This document shows, piece by piece, positions 43,867-52,597 of a DNA stretch of 64,000 bases. The stretch comes from Acidovorax temperans (GTDB taxonomy: Bacteria; Pseudomonadota; Gammaproteobacteria; Burkholderiales; Burkholderiaceae_C). Position 1 is the first letter of the stretch. Each line of letters starts with the position of its first letter. The translations under genes were made by a program, and so were the position numbers. Location of the stretch: the NCBI RefSeq assembly GCF_006716905.1, contig NZ_VFPV01000002.1:1330501-1394500 (forward strand), read 5' to 3'. A model generated the notes under the pieces. The model was not told where the DNA came from and did not search any database. It was given only the letters and a program-made list of their open reading frames with translations.

Positions 43867-45452
43867 CGGGGCACCGGGGGGACGAGGATGGTGGGCGCAG
43901 CAGGCGCTGCCACTTCCGGGTAGTCGCGGCTGAAATGCAGGCCCCGGCTTTCGCGGCGCAGCTGGGCGCTTTTCACAATCAGGTCGGCCACCTGCACCAG
44001 GTTGCGCAGCTCCAGCAGGTCGCGCGTGACGTGAAAGTGCGCGTAGAACTCCTGGATCTCGCCCTGCAGCATCGCAATGCGGTGCGCGGCGCGCTCCAGG
44101 CGCTTGTTGGTGCGCACGATGCCCACGTAGTCCCACATGAAGCGGCGCAGCTCGTCCCAGTTGTGCGAGATGACGACGGACTCGTCCGCGTCGGTCACGC
44201 GGCTGTCGTCCCAGGCGGGCACGGTGGGCAGTTCGGCAGCAGGTGTGGCGGCAATCGCCAGGGCGGCAGCGCGTGCGAACACCATGCATTCAAGCAACGA
44301 GTTGCTGGCCAGCCGGTTGGCGCCGTGCAGGCCGGTGTAGGCGACTTCGCCCACGGCGTAGAGGCCGGGCAGGTCGGTGCGGCCCGCCAGATCGGTCAGC
44401 ACTCCACCACAAGTGAAGTGGGCGGTGGGCACCACGGGGATGGGCTCCTTCGTGATGTCGATACCCAGCGACGCGCAATGCGCGAGGATGTTCGGAAAGT
44501 GCTCCTGCAAAAACGCGGGGCTCTGGTGCGAGATGTCGAGGTGCACGCAGTCGAGGCCGTGCTTTTTCATCTCGAAGTCGATGGCGCGGGCCACCACATC
44601 GCGCGGGGCGAGTTCGGCGCGTGGGTCGTGGTCGAGCATGAAGCGCTTGCCACCGGCCGATGGCGGCAGCAACAGCTTGCCGCCCTCGCCGCGCACCGCT
44701 TCGCTGATGAGGAAAGACTTTTCGTGCGGGTGGTACAGCCCCGTGGGGTGGAACTGGATGAACTCCATGTTCGCCACGCGGCAGCCTGCACGCCAAGCGG
44801 CCGCAATGCCGTCGCCCGTGGCGGTGTCGGGGTTCGTGGTGTACAGGTACACCTTGCCCGCGCCGCCCGTGGCCAGGATGGTTTGCGGTGCGCGGAAGGT
44901 GACGACCTCGTCGGTGTCGCTGTCCAGCGCGTACAGGCCCAGGCAGCGGTTGCCGGGCAAGCCCAGCTTGCGTGTGGTGATCAGGTCCACCAGCGTGTGC
45001 TGCTCAAACAGGGTGATGCCGGGCGTGCCGCGCACTACGTCGATCAGCGTGCGCTGCACCGCTGCGCCGGTGGCGTCCGTCACATGGGCGATGCGGCGCG
45101 CGCTGTGGCCGCCTTCGCGGGTCAGGTGCAGCTGGTCGCCTTCGAGCGTGAAGGGCACGCCCAGGCCGCGCAGCCAGGCGATGGACTCGGGCGCGTTCTC
45201 CACCACAAAGCGCGTGGTGGCCAGGTCGCACAGGCCTGCGCCTGCCACCAGTGTGTCTTCAATGTGCGCGGCAAAGCTGTCGTCGTCGGCCAGCACGGCG
45301 GCAATGCCGCCCTGGGCCCAGCCGCTGGAGCCATCTTGCAGCGTGCGCTTGGTGATGACGGCCACGCGGTGTGTGGGCGCCAGGTGCAGTGCGGCCGAGA
45401 GGCCGGCGAGGCCGCTGCCTACGATGAGAACGTCGAAGTCGTGGGATGCCAT
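43863..45452 (-). CDS. nadB: L-aspartate oxidase
   Basis: A 529-residue flavoprotein from the ATG at 45452 (MASHDFDVLIVGSGLAGLSA). The FAD Rossmann motif is followed by SSGWAQGGIAAVLADDDSF, IQFHPTGLYHP, PTAHFTCGGVLTDLAGRTDL and LHGANRLASNSLLECMVF. It oxidises aspartate to iminoaspartate for NadA. It shares an ATGA overlap with queE and heads a chain of seven close minus-strand genes. Confidence 0.96.
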   Translation of the reverse strand: MASHDFDVLIVGSGLAGLSAALHLAPTHRVAVITKRTLQDGSSGWAQGGIAAVLADDDSFAAHIEDTLVAGAGLCDLATTRFVVENAPESIAWLRGLGVPFTLEGDQLHLTREGGHSARRIAHVTDATGAAVQRTLIDVVRGTPGITLFEQHTLVDLITTRKLGLPGNRCLGLYALDSDTDEVVTFRAPQTILATGGAGKVYLYTTNPDTATGDGIAAAWRAGCRVANMEFIQFHPTGLYHPHEKSFLISEAVRGEGGKLLLPPSAGGKRFMLDHDPRAELAPRDVVARAIDFEMKKHGLDCVHLDISHQSPAFLQEHFPNILAHCASLGIDITKEPIPVVPTAHFTCGGVLTDLAGRTDLPGLYAVGEVAYTGLHGANRLASNSLLECMVFARAAALAIAATPAAELPTVPAWDDSRVTDADESVVISHNWDELRRFMWDYVGIVRTNKRLERAAHRIAMLQGEIQEFYAHFHVTRDLLELRNLVQVADLIVKSAQLRRESRGLHFSRDYPEVAAPAAPTILVPPVPR

Positions 45453-45529
45453 AGAGGGTGTCAGTTGCCGTTGAAACTGGCGCTGCGCCATGCCGGGGCC
45501 ACCGTGGAGCTGGCTTTGCCAGGCCACCG

Positions 45530-45588
45530 GTGGTGTCCCCCTCCCGCGCAGCGAGAGAGGGGGAAGCGGCGCAGCCGCTCAGGGGGTG
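45530..45588. repeat. GC-rich palindromic intergenic repeat candidate
   Basis: Between scpA and nadB. TCCCCCTCCCGCGCAGCGAG and AGAGGGGGA form one imperfect hairpin, AGCGGCGCAGCCGCT another, and the 5' TCCCCCT pairs again with AGGGGG near the end. It is in the style of interspersed GC-rich repeats; a second copy is not present in the window. Confidence 0.45.
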
Positions 45589-46449
45589 TCATACGGGTGT
45601 ATAAGCCAAGCGCACGTAGATGGGGGCAAAGGCCTCGGCCTGGGTGATCTCGATCAGCGTCTCTTTGGCCAACTCCAGCAGCGCGATGAACGTCACCACC
45701 AGCACGGTGCTGCCCTTCTCGGGCTCGAAGAGTTCTTCAAACTCCACAAAGCGGCGGCCCTGCAAAGTCTTGAGCACCATGCTCATGTACTCGCGCACGC
45801 TCAGCTCTTCGCGGGTGATCTTGTGGTGTTGCACCAGCTTGGCTCGCTTCAAAATGTCGCGCCAGGCCTCTTGCAGCTCCACCACATGCACATCAGGGAA
45901 ACGCGGCTGCAGGCTTTGTTCGATGTAGACCTGGGCCTTCAAAAAGTCGCGGCCGTACTGCGGCAGCTGCCCCAGGCGCGCGGCGGCCATCTTCATCTGC
46001 TCGTATTCGAGCAGGCGGCGCACCAGCTCGGCGCGCGGGTCTTCGGGCTCTTCGCCTTCGGCCTGCTTCTTGGGCGGCAGCAGCATGCGCGATTTGATCT
46101 CGATGAGCATCGCTGCCATCAGCAAATACTCGGCGGCCAGCTCCAGGTTGCGGCTGCGGATCTCGTCCACATACGCCAGATACTGCTTGGTCACCCCCAC
46201 CATGGGGATGTCGAGGATGTTGAAGTTCTGCTTGCGGATCAGGTACAGCAGCAAATCCAGCGGGCCTTCAAAGGCCTCGAGGAAGACTTCAAGCGCGTCG
46301 GGTGGGATGTACAGGTCTTGCGGCAGCGCAAACAGCGGCTCGCCATACAGGCGTGCCAGGGCCACCTGATCCACCACGTCGGGCATGGAGCTGCCAGTGG
46401 CTTCCGGTTGGTCTTCGGCGGGTGCGCCGGTGGGCGCTGCGTTGCTCAT
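45589..46449 (-). CDS. scpA: segregation and condensation protein A
   Basis: A 286-residue kleisin. FEGPLDLLLYLIRKQNFNIL is the conserved N-terminal helix that binds SMC, AAEYLLMAAMLIEIKSRMLL follows, and the C-terminal winged helix ends FVVTFIALLELAKE-like (VTFIALLELAKETLIEITQ). It links the SMC heads in chromosome segregation. The N-terminal ~35 residues are a variable extension. scpB is not in the window. Confidence 0.93.
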   Translation of the reverse strand: MSNAAPTGAPAEDQPEATGSSMPDVVDQVALARLYGEPLFALPQDLYIPPDALEVFLEAFEGPLDLLLYLIRKQNFNILDIPMVGVTKQYLAYVDEIRSRNLELAAEYLLMAAMLIEIKSRMLLPPKKQAEGEEPEDPRAELVRRLLEYEQMKMAAARLGQLPQYGRDFLKAQVYIEQSLQPRFPDVHVVELQEAWRDILKRAKLVQHHKITREELSVREYMSMVLKTLQGRRFVEFEELFEPEKGSTVLVVTFIALLELAKETLIEITQAEAFAPIYVRLAYTPV

Positions 46450-46459
46450 TTTTGCTATG

Positions 46460-46507
46460 AAATGAATAGCTGCCGGCGCTTGTCAGTCAAGCGCCAGAGG
46501 CCAATTT
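46460..46507. repeat. palindromic element copy 5, upstream of scpA
   Basis: AAATGAATAGCTGCCGGCGC, then TTGTCAGTCAA, then GCGCCAGAGGCCAATTT. The GGCGCTTG/CAAGCGCC stem is nearly perfect. It fills most of the 85-base gap between the DUF3460 gene and scpA. Confidence 0.88.
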
Positions 46508-46534
46508 CATTGCAAATACTGGCACCAGCAAGGC

Positions 46535-46741
46535 TCAGTCCGCGTTGGTCTGGTAGACGTAAGGCTTTTGGGCCACGCGCGCCTGGCGGTAGTCGTTCCA
46601 CAGTTGGCGGTCTACCTGCTTGTCCCACAGCAGGGCACGGCCGGCTTGCTGCTGCTTGTCCAGTTCAGGCTTGGTGGCCTTGAGCTGGTTGATGAACTGG
46701 GTGGCGTCGGATTGGTAGTCAGGGCGGCGGAAAATAGACAT
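46535..46741 (-). CDS. DUF3460 family protein
   Basis: A 68-residue protein beginning MSIFRRPDYQSDATQFINQL and ending YVYQTNAD. This short sequence matches the betaproteobacterial DUF3460 family, whose function is unknown. It is charged and glutamine-rich with no membrane segment. A longer frame upstream, antisense to the lipoprotein gene, is a shadow. It is divergent from that lipoprotein gene. Confidence 0.85.
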   Translation of the reverse strand: MSIFRRPDYQSDATQFINQLKATKPELDKQQQAGRALLWDKQVDRQLWNDYRQARVAQKPYVYQTNAD

Positions 46742-46783
46742 GTGCAGTGAACCTCTTTTGCTGGATTTTACCGGGACGATGCC

Positions 46784-47308
46784 ATGCCACTTTCTGATCG
46801 TATTCACCGTGCCGCCGCCACCGTGCTGGCGGCCCTCGCCCTGCTTGCCGCAGCGGGGTGCGACCCCCAGCGGCTGAGCGAGCTGCAGCCGGGCGTTTCC
46901 ACCGAAGCCGATGTGCGCGACCGCTTCGGCGCCCCTGAAATGATCTGGGAGGAGCCAGGCGGTGCCCGCACCTTTGAGTACAACCGCCAGCCCGCCGGCC
47001 AGGTCAATTACATGATCACGCTGGGGCCCGACGGCAAGCTGGCCGGGGTGCGCCAGGTGCTGACGCCCGAGAATTTCGCGCGCATTCAGCCGGGCATGCC
47101 CATGAGCGAGGTGCGCCGCATGCTGGGCAAGCCCGCCAAAACCATGCACTTTGCCCTCAAGGGCGAAACCGAAGTGGACTGGCGCTTTGCCTTGCCCGCC
47201 ACCTCGCCCAAGCTGTTCACCGTGGTGCATGGGCCAGACCAGCGCGTGCTGCGCACCTACACGGGTGACGACATGGATGCCCACGAAAACAAGGGCGGCG
47301 GTCGATAG
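46784..47308 (+). CDS. outer membrane lipoprotein with tandem SmpA/OmlA (BamE-like) units
   Basis: A 174-residue protein. The signal ends LAALALLAAAGC, a lipobox, so Cys26 should be lipidated; the next residue is Asp. Two BamE-like units follow, each starting (Q)PGVSTEADVRDRFGAPEMIW and QPGMPMSEVRRMLGKPAKTM. BamE assists outer-membrane protein assembly with one such domain. A tandem form suggests a related but separate envelope role. Confidence 0.85.
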   Translation: MPLSDRIHRAAATVLAALALLAAAGCDPQRLSELQPGVSTEADVRDRFGAPEMIWEEPGGARTFEYNRQPAGQVNYMITLGPDGKLAGVRQVLTPENFARIQPGMPMSEVRRMLGKPAKTMHFALKGETEVDWRFALPATSPKLFTVVHGPDQRVLRTYTGDDMDAHENKGGGR

Positions 47309-47342
47309 GGCCTGGTGCGCTGTTGGATTTTGAAAATAGAAG

Positions 47343-47390
47343 AAAATAAGGCCCAGCGCTTGATTCGTAAGCGCTAGATGCTATATATTT
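47343..47390. repeat. palindromic element copy 6 (reverse orientation), upstream of the YitT-family gene
   Basis: AAAATAAGGCCCAGCGCTTG, then ATTCGT, then AAGCGCTAGATGCTATATAT is the family element read on the opposite strand. It lies in the 239-base gap between the lipoprotein and YitT-family genes; the rest of the gap shows no gene. Confidence 0.85.
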
Positions 47391-47547
47391 AATAGCGCTT
47401 GAGGCGTTGATTGTCGCTGACAACAGAGCCAGATTCCGTTTGGCGCGCTGTTTGCTTGTGTTCTTGTGCCCCCGTGACAGGGGCCCATGGTGTTGGGGCT
47501 CACAAGGCCCTGACCCCTCTCCATTTTCAAAACCAAGAGTTTTCTCC

Positions 47548-48189
47548 ATGTCTCCTGCTGAATCCAGCAACTCGCCTGCCCCCGGCCCCGTAGTGTCTTT
47601 GCGCCACGGCACTTATGAAGATGCGCAAGCCCTGTTCTCGGGCACCCTGTTTGTCGCCATGGCGCTCATGCTGTTCAACCAGGCCGGGTTGCTCATTGGC
47701 AGCACGGCGGGCGTGGCATTTTTGCTGCACTACGTCACCGACATCTCGTTCGGCAAGCTGTTCTTTGTGGTCAACCTGCCCTTTTACTGGTTTGCCTGGA
47801 CACGCATGGGCCGCGAGTTCACGCTCAAAACCTTCGTCAGCGTGGCACTGCTGTCGCTGCTGACCGAGCTGTTCCCGCATGTGATGCAGGTCAGCTACAT
47901 CAACCCGCTGTTTGCCTCGCTGCTCGGTGGGCTGCTGCTGGGCACGGGCTGCTTGTTCCTGGCTCGGCACCGCTCCAGCCTGGGTGGCGCCACCATCGTG
48001 TCGCTGTACATGCAAAACCGCTACGGCGTGCGCGCGGGCAAGGTGCAACTGGCGATCGACTGCGTGGTGCTGCTGCTGGCCCTGTTTGTGGTGCCACTGG
48101 AGCGAGTGTTTTATTCGGTGCTGGCGGCCGTGGTGATGGGCGTGTTTTTATGGATCAGCCACCGGCCGGGGCGGTACGTGGGCGGTTGA
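47548..48189 (+). CDS. YitT family membrane protein
   Basis: A 213-residue protein with about five hydrophobic segments: ALFSGTLFVAMALMLFNQAG, GKLFFVVNLPFYWFAW, PLFASLLGGLLLGTGCLFLA, IDCVVLLLALFVVPLE and VFYSVLAAVVMGVFLWI. GLLIGSTAGVAFLLHY and the GGATIVSLYM motif fit the YitT/DUF161 family, of unknown transport or scaffold function in the inner membrane. It converges on metG across a shared terminator. Confidence 0.82.
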   Translation: MSPAESSNSPAPGPVVSLRHGTYEDAQALFSGTLFVAMALMLFNQAGLLIGSTAGVAFLLHYVTDISFGKLFFVVNLPFYWFAWTRMGREFTLKTFVSVALLSLLTELFPHVMQVSYINPLFASLLGGLLLGTGCLFLARHRSSLGGATIVSLYMQNRYGVRAGKVQLAIDCVVLLLALFVVPLERVFYSVLAAVVMGVFLWISHRPGRYVGG

Positions 48190-48247
48190 CGCTTCTGCCC
48201 TGAGGCTGGTTGCCTGGCGCTGCTATCAGTGTGTGTTGCCAAAAGAA

Positions 48248-48270
48248 AAGGCCCTCTGAGCGAGGGCCTT
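48248..48270 (-). terminator. terminator shared by convergent metG and YitT-family genes
   Basis: AAGGCCCTC (48248-48256) pairs with GAGGGCCTT (48262-48270). Read on the minus strand it ends in TTTTCTTTT, so it suits metG best. Confidence 0.8.
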
Positions 48271-48294
48271 GTCATTGGAGCCAATCGCAGGCGA

Positions 48295-50385
48295 TCAGCG
48301 CACGCGCATGCCGGGTGTGGCGCCGGGCCAGGGGTTGAGGACGTAGATGCCGGGGTTGGCTTTTTCGTCGCCATGGCTGGCGGCCAGCACCATGCCTTCG
48401 CTCACGCCAAACTTCATCTTGCGCGGGGCCAGGTTGGCCACCATCACGGTGTGCTTGCCCACCAGATCTTCGGGCTTGTAGGCGCTGGCGATGCCGCTGA
48501 ACACGTTACGGGTCTTGCCCTCGCCCACATCCAGCGTCAGGCGCAGCAGTTTGGTCGATCCTTCCACCGGCTCGCAGTTCACGATCAGCGCGATGCGCAG
48601 GTCGATCTTGGTGAAGTCGTCGATGGTGATGGTGGGGGCCAGTTCTTCGCCACCCGGGGCTGCTACGGTTTCTGTAGCTGCTGGCGCTTGTACTGCTTGC
48701 GCTGGAGGTTCAAACAATGCCTCAAGCTGCTCGGGGGTCACGCGTTGCATCAGGTGGTTGTAGGGTTGAATGGCCTGCACGTTGCCGTCCACGGCCCATT
48801 GGGTCATGCTGCGGCCGACGAAGCCTTCCACGGCACGTGAAAGGCCTGGCAGCACGGGCGCCAGGTAGCGGGTGAGGGCGTCGAACGCGTTGATGAGCAC
48901 CGAGCACACCTGGTGCAGCGCCTCGTTGTTGGCGGCGTCCTTGGCCAGGTCCCAGGGCTTGTTCTGGTCCACATAGGCGTTGACCTTGTCGGCCAGCAGC
49001 ATGATTTCGCGCGTGGCCTTGCTGTATTCGCGGGTTTCGTACATCTGCGCAATCGCGTCGCTGGCACCGCGCACCTCGGCCAGCAGGGCGCTGCCAGCAG
49101 CGTCAAAGTCCTGGGTCAGCTTGCCTTCAAACCGCTTGGTCAAAAAGCCCGCAGCGCGGCTGGCAATGTTCACGTACTTGCCGATCAAATCGCTGTTCAC
49201 GCGCAGCATGAAGTCTTCGGCATTGAAGTCGATGTCTTCGTTGCGCGCGCTGAGCTTGGCGGCCAGGTAGTAGCGCAGCCATTCGGCGTTCATACCCAGG
49301 CTCAGGTACTTGAGTGGGTCCAGGCCCGTGCCGCGGCTCTTGCTCATCTTCTCGCCGTTGTTCACGGTGAGGAAGCCGTGCACGAACACGCTGTTGGGCG
49401 TCTTGCGGCCGCTGAAGTGCAGCATGGCAGGCCAGAACAGGGTGTGGAAGGTGACGATGTCCTTGCCGATGAAGTGGTACTGCTCAAGCAGCGGGTCGGC
49501 CATGTAGGCGTCGTAGCTTTCGCCGCGCTTTTCCAGCAGGTTCTTGAGCGAGGCCAGGTAGCCCACGGGCGCATCGAGCCACACGTAGAAGTACTTGCCC
49601 GGTGCGTCAGGGATCTCGATGCCGAAGTAGGGTGCATCGCGGCTGATGTCCCAGTCACCCAGGCCTTCGCTGGTGGTGCCGTCAGGATTGGTGCGGACGC
49701 TGAACCATTCCTTGATCTTGTTGGCCACCTCGGGCTGCAGCTTGCCGTCTTGCGTCCAGTTCTGCAGAAACTCCACGCAGCGCGGGTCCGAGAGCTTGAA
49801 GAAGAAGTGCTCGGAGTGTTTCAGCTCGGGCTTGGCACCGCTCAGGGCCGAGTAGGGGTTGATCAAATCGGTGGGGGCATACACCGTGCCGCACACCTCG
49901 CAGTTGTCGCCGTACTGGTCCTTGGCGTGGCACTTGGGGCATTCGCCCTTGATGTAGCGGTCAGGCAGGAACATGTTCTTCTCGGGGTCGAAGAACTGTT
50001 CGATGGTGCGCACCTCGATCAGGCTGCCATCGGCGCGGTCGCGCAGGTCGCGGTAGATCTGGCGGGCCAGCTCGTGGTTTTCTGGCGCGTCTGTGCTGTG
50101 CCAGTTGTCAAAGCTGATGTGAAAGCCGTCCAGATACTGCTTGCGGCCTGCGGCAATGTTGGCCACAAACTGCTGGGGCGTGACGCCGGCTTTTTCGGCG
50201 GCAATCATGATGGGCGCGCCGTGCGTGTCGTCCGCGCCCACAAAGTTCACGGCATTGCCCTGCATTCGCTGGAACCGCACCCAGATGTCGGCCTGGATGT
50301 ATTCCATGATGTGGCCGATGTGGAAGTTGCCGTTGGCATACGGCAGGGCGGTGGTGACGAAGAGTTTGCGTGCAGGTGACGACAT
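48295..50385 (-). CDS. metG: methionyl-tRNA synthetase
   Basis: A 696-residue class I synthetase. HIGH at 22-25 ([11 protein letters not shown]), a zinc knuckle [18 protein letters not shown], and KMSKS at 346-350. The C-terminal tRNA-binding domain has [20 protein letters not shown] and ends [18 protein letters not shown]. It charges tRNA-Met. The linker before that C-terminal domain (residues ~557-573) is encoded by a copy of the palindromic repeat. A TAAAAT promoter lies ~30 bases upstream. Confidence 0.96.
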   Translation of the reverse strand: MSSPARKLFVTTALPYANGNFHIGHIMEYIQADIWVRFQRMQGNAVNFVGADDTHGAPIMIAAEKAGVTPQQFVANIAAGRKQYLDGFHISFDNWHSTDAPENHELARQIYRDLRDRADGSLIEVRTIEQFFDPEKNMFLPDRYIKGECPKCHAKDQYGDNCEVCGTVYAPTDLINPYSALSGAKPELKHSEHFFFKLSDPRCVEFLQNWTQDGKLQPEVANKIKEWFSVRTNPDGTTSEGLGDWDISRDAPYFGIEIPDAPGKYFYVWLDAPVGYLASLKNLLEKRGESYDAYMADPLLEQYHFIGKDIVTFHTLFWPAMLHFSGRKTPNSVFVHGFLTVNNGEKMSKSRGTGLDPLKYLSLGMNAEWLRYYLAAKLSARNEDIDFNAEDFMLRVNSDLIGKYVNIASRAAGFLTKRFEGKLTQDFDAAGSALLAEVRGASDAIAQMYETREYSKATREIMLLADKVNAYVDQNKPWDLAKDAANNEALHQVCSVLINAFDALTRYLAPVLPGLSRAVEGFVGRSMTQWAVDGNVQAIQPYNHLMQRVTPEQLEALFEPPAQAVQAPAATETVAAPGGEELAPTITIDDFTKIDLRIALIVNCEPVEGSTKLLRLTLDVGEGKTRNVFSGIASAYKPEDLVGKHTVMVANLAPRKMKFGVSEGMVLAASHGDEKANPGIYVLNPWPGATPGMRVR
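48669..48715. repeat. palindromic element copy 7, inside metG
   Basis: TTTCTGTAGCTGCTGGCGCT, then TGTACTGCTT, then GCGCTGGAGGTTCAAAC. It is read on the minus strand as [13 protein letters not shown], an Ala/Pro-rich stretch between the catalytic body and the C-terminal tRNA-binding domain. It shares its reading frame with the fdsB copy (both give APAA). Confidence 0.75.
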
Positions 50386-50415
50386 GGGGAGACACTTTCT
50401 CAGGCGGAACCCGCG

Positions 50416-50421
50416 ATTTTA
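50416..50421 (-). promoter_or_regulatory. metG -10 hexamer
   Basis: TAAAAT on the minus strand, ~31 bases before the metG ATG. The -35 is unclear. Confidence 0.4.
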
Positions 50422-50469
50422 GGCCACGGCCTGCTCGGTTGCCACGCAACCCGGTCTTGCCCCGCAGGG

Positions 50470-51720
50470 CTACTGGTGCAGCTGGGTGCGCACTTCGGCC
50501 CCGCTGTCCGTCCAGCCAAAAAACTGGCACACCTGCGCGCGCATGGCCAGGGTGTCGGCGCGGCCCAGGGCCATCAGTTCTTGGGTGTAACCGGCCTCAA
50601 ACAGCAGGTAGCTGGCCAGCGCCGCACCGCGTACGTCGGCCATGTTCGACGTGACGCCCAGCGCGCCCAGCATGGTGCGCACGGGCGTGGGCAGGTCGCC
50701 CACATGGCGGGCGGCCACGGCATCCAGCCGCTGCGAGGGGGCGATGACCAGCAGCTCAATCGGCTGCAGGGCGCTGTGGGCGCGCTTTTCTTCGGGAATG
50801 AGCGAGAGCGTCTGGTTGATGCGCTGCACGCGCTCCACGTCCACCGACAGGGCGTCCAGAAAGATATTGGACAAGGCGTGGCCCGCAATTTGCGCGAGCG
50901 ACGGGTAGTTGGGCGTGGGGGTGGCGGCGGCGTCGTTCTTGGGTTCGTGCATGCGGCCTGCGCCGATCACCAGAATGCGCTCGGCCCCCAGGTGGATGGC
51001 CGGGGCGATGGGCGCGGACTGGCGCATGGAGCCGTCACCAAAGTATTCGATGTGGTCGTCCACCTCGATGCCCTTGGCCGGAAAGATGAACGGAATGGCT
51101 GAGGACGCGAGCAGGTGCTCGTGCGTGATGCGATCGCGTGCGGCCTTGCGCTGCGAGCGCACCCAGGGTTTCACGGGCTCGGCCGATTCAAAAAAGGTGA
51201 CGTGCTCGCCCGAGCTGTAGCTGGACGCCGTGACGGCCAGCGCCTTCAAATGCCCCTTGCGGATAAGGCGGGGCAGACGCACCAACGGCACCATCTTGAC
51301 GAGTAGTTTTTCGAGCGGCTTGTTGTCCAGCAGCGACTGCGGGCGCATGCGCCGCCAGCGGGCCAGCGCCCAGCCAATCGACACCAGCGTGAGCCAGCGC
51401 GCGCCGCTGCGCATCACGCTCAGTGAATCGGCCCCATACACCTGATTGGAATGGAATTGCCGCCACACCCGGGCAATGCGCCGCACGGCGCGGTCAAAGT
51501 TGTCGGCCCCGCAGGCCAGCGCGGCGGCGTTGATGGCGCCCGCCGAGGTGCCGGTGATGATGGGAAACGGGTTGGGTTCGCCGCCTGCGCCACAGGCCTG
51601 GCGCAGGTCGGCAATCGCCTCCAGCACCCCCACCTGGTAGGCCGCGCGGGCGCCGCCACCGGTAAGCAGCAAGCCGGTGGGCGGGGCGGATGTGGGCGCT
51701 TTGGGGGCAGCTTGGGGCAT
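50470..51720 (-). CDS. patatin-like phospholipase
   Basis: A 416-residue protein from the ATG at 51720 (MPQAAPKAPTSAPP). LLLTGGGARAAYQVGVLEAI is the oxyanion glycine loop, IITGTSAGAINAAALA holds the catalytic serine (GxSxG), and YFGDGSMRQSAPIAPAI holds the catalytic aspartate. The C-terminal half resembles RssA-type bacterial patatins. No signal peptide, so it probably acts on inner-leaflet phospholipid or acyl esters. An upstream GTG would add 10 residues. Confidence 0.88.
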   Translation of the reverse strand: MPQAAPKAPTSAPPTGLLLTGGGARAAYQVGVLEAIADLRQACGAGGEPNPFPIITGTSAGAINAAALACGADNFDRAVRRIARVWRQFHSNQVYGADSLSVMRSGARWLTLVSIGWALARWRRMRPQSLLDNKPLEKLLVKMVPLVRLPRLIRKGHLKALAVTASSYSSGEHVTFFESAEPVKPWVRSQRKAARDRITHEHLLASSAIPFIFPAKGIEVDDHIEYFGDGSMRQSAPIAPAIHLGAERILVIGAGRMHEPKNDAAATPTPNYPSLAQIAGHALSNIFLDALSVDVERVQRINQTLSLIPEEKRAHSALQPIELLVIAPSQRLDAVAARHVGDLPTPVRTMLGALGVTSNMADVRGAALASYLLFEAGYTQELMALGRADTLAMRAQVCQFFGWTDSGAEVRTQLHQ

Positions 51721-51858
51721 GGTCTGGTGAGGGTGATCAGAAAGAGCCACCGTGGCAGATGCGCTGCGGCGGCTTTGAAGGCTGAAAGTGTGCGGCTGGG
51801 CCGCAGCCCGCAGGCTTTGGGAAAACCCGCAACCCTGGCCACAGGGCGCCGCAGTGTG

Positions 51859-52428
51859 TCAGCCGAGCAACAGCACGGCCAGTGCGGGCCCCTGCAGGAT
51901 GGTGATGCCATGGTCGCGCGCGAACAGGGCGGCAGTTTCGCTCACGGTGCCTTGCCCCGCCACGTAGATGCCGCCCTGGGCGTTTTCCGCCTGCATGGCG
52001 CTGTACAGCTCGCGCAGTGGCTCCACGCCGTGGGTGGCGGCTTTCCAGCGTTTGGCGCTGACCAGCGTGGTCTGGCCGTTTTGGGTCAATCGCAGGTCTA
52101 CAGCTCCTTTCGATGCCACGTTCACCCCATAACCCTGGCCCGCCCAGGCGTGGGTGAGGGCCTGCGAGAACTTGGCCCACGGCATCGCCTGGGCTTGGTC
52201 GAGCATGGTTTGCACCTTGGCAGCGCTGGGCGCGCGCAGCTGGCGCCAGGCCGCAATGCAGCCCACCACAAAGAAGGGGAAGCCGCCCAGCGCGCCATAA
52301 ATGAAGTACTCCGATGGCAGCAGCGCCTTGGAGATGAGCGCGACGCAGGCGACCAGCACAAAGCTGATCCACCACGGCGAGCGCAGCAGCAAGGCGAACA
52401 GGGAGTTTTCGGACATCTTGAATTTCAC
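51859..52428 (-). CDS. membrane-anchored protein with Mrr-like (restriction endonuclease-fold) domain
   Basis: A 189-residue protein from a GTG at 52428; an ATG at 52416 is an alternative. Two membrane segments (WWISFVLVACVALISKALL and FIYGALGGFPFFVVGCIAAW) precede a soluble domain with YGVNVASKGAVDLRLTQNGQ, LVSAKRWK and GGIYVAGQGTVSETAALFAR. This is the layout of Mrr_cat/DUF2034 domains, but the usual (Q/E)xK of the active site reads SAK here. It may be a non-catalytic or altered member. It is divergent from apbC. Confidence 0.7.
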   Translation of the reverse strand: MKFKMSENSLFALLLRSPWWISFVLVACVALISKALLPSEYFIYGALGGFPFFVVGCIAAWRQLRAPSAAKVQTMLDQAQAMPWAKFSQALTHAWAGQGYGVNVASKGAVDLRLTQNGQTTLVSAKRWKAATHGVEPLRELYSAMQAENAQGGIYVAGQGTVSETAALFARDHGITILQGPALAVLLLG

Positions 52429-52597
52429 GGTGGCTTCTCGCTTGGGCGTTGGGACAATGGCTGCGCATTGTCGTGCAGTTGCAGGGCGTTTGCGGGCATG
52501 GGGCAGCGCTGCCAAAGTGCGCCTTCCACGGCTTGCCCACAAGAAAAATCGGTGAAAGCCCCTTGGATAGACTACGGCCCCCACAGGAGTTATTTGA

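Noticed and set aside
51859-52428. Active restriction enzyme of a defence island
   Set aside because: It has membrane helices, an altered active site (SAK) and no methylase or other defence gene nearby.
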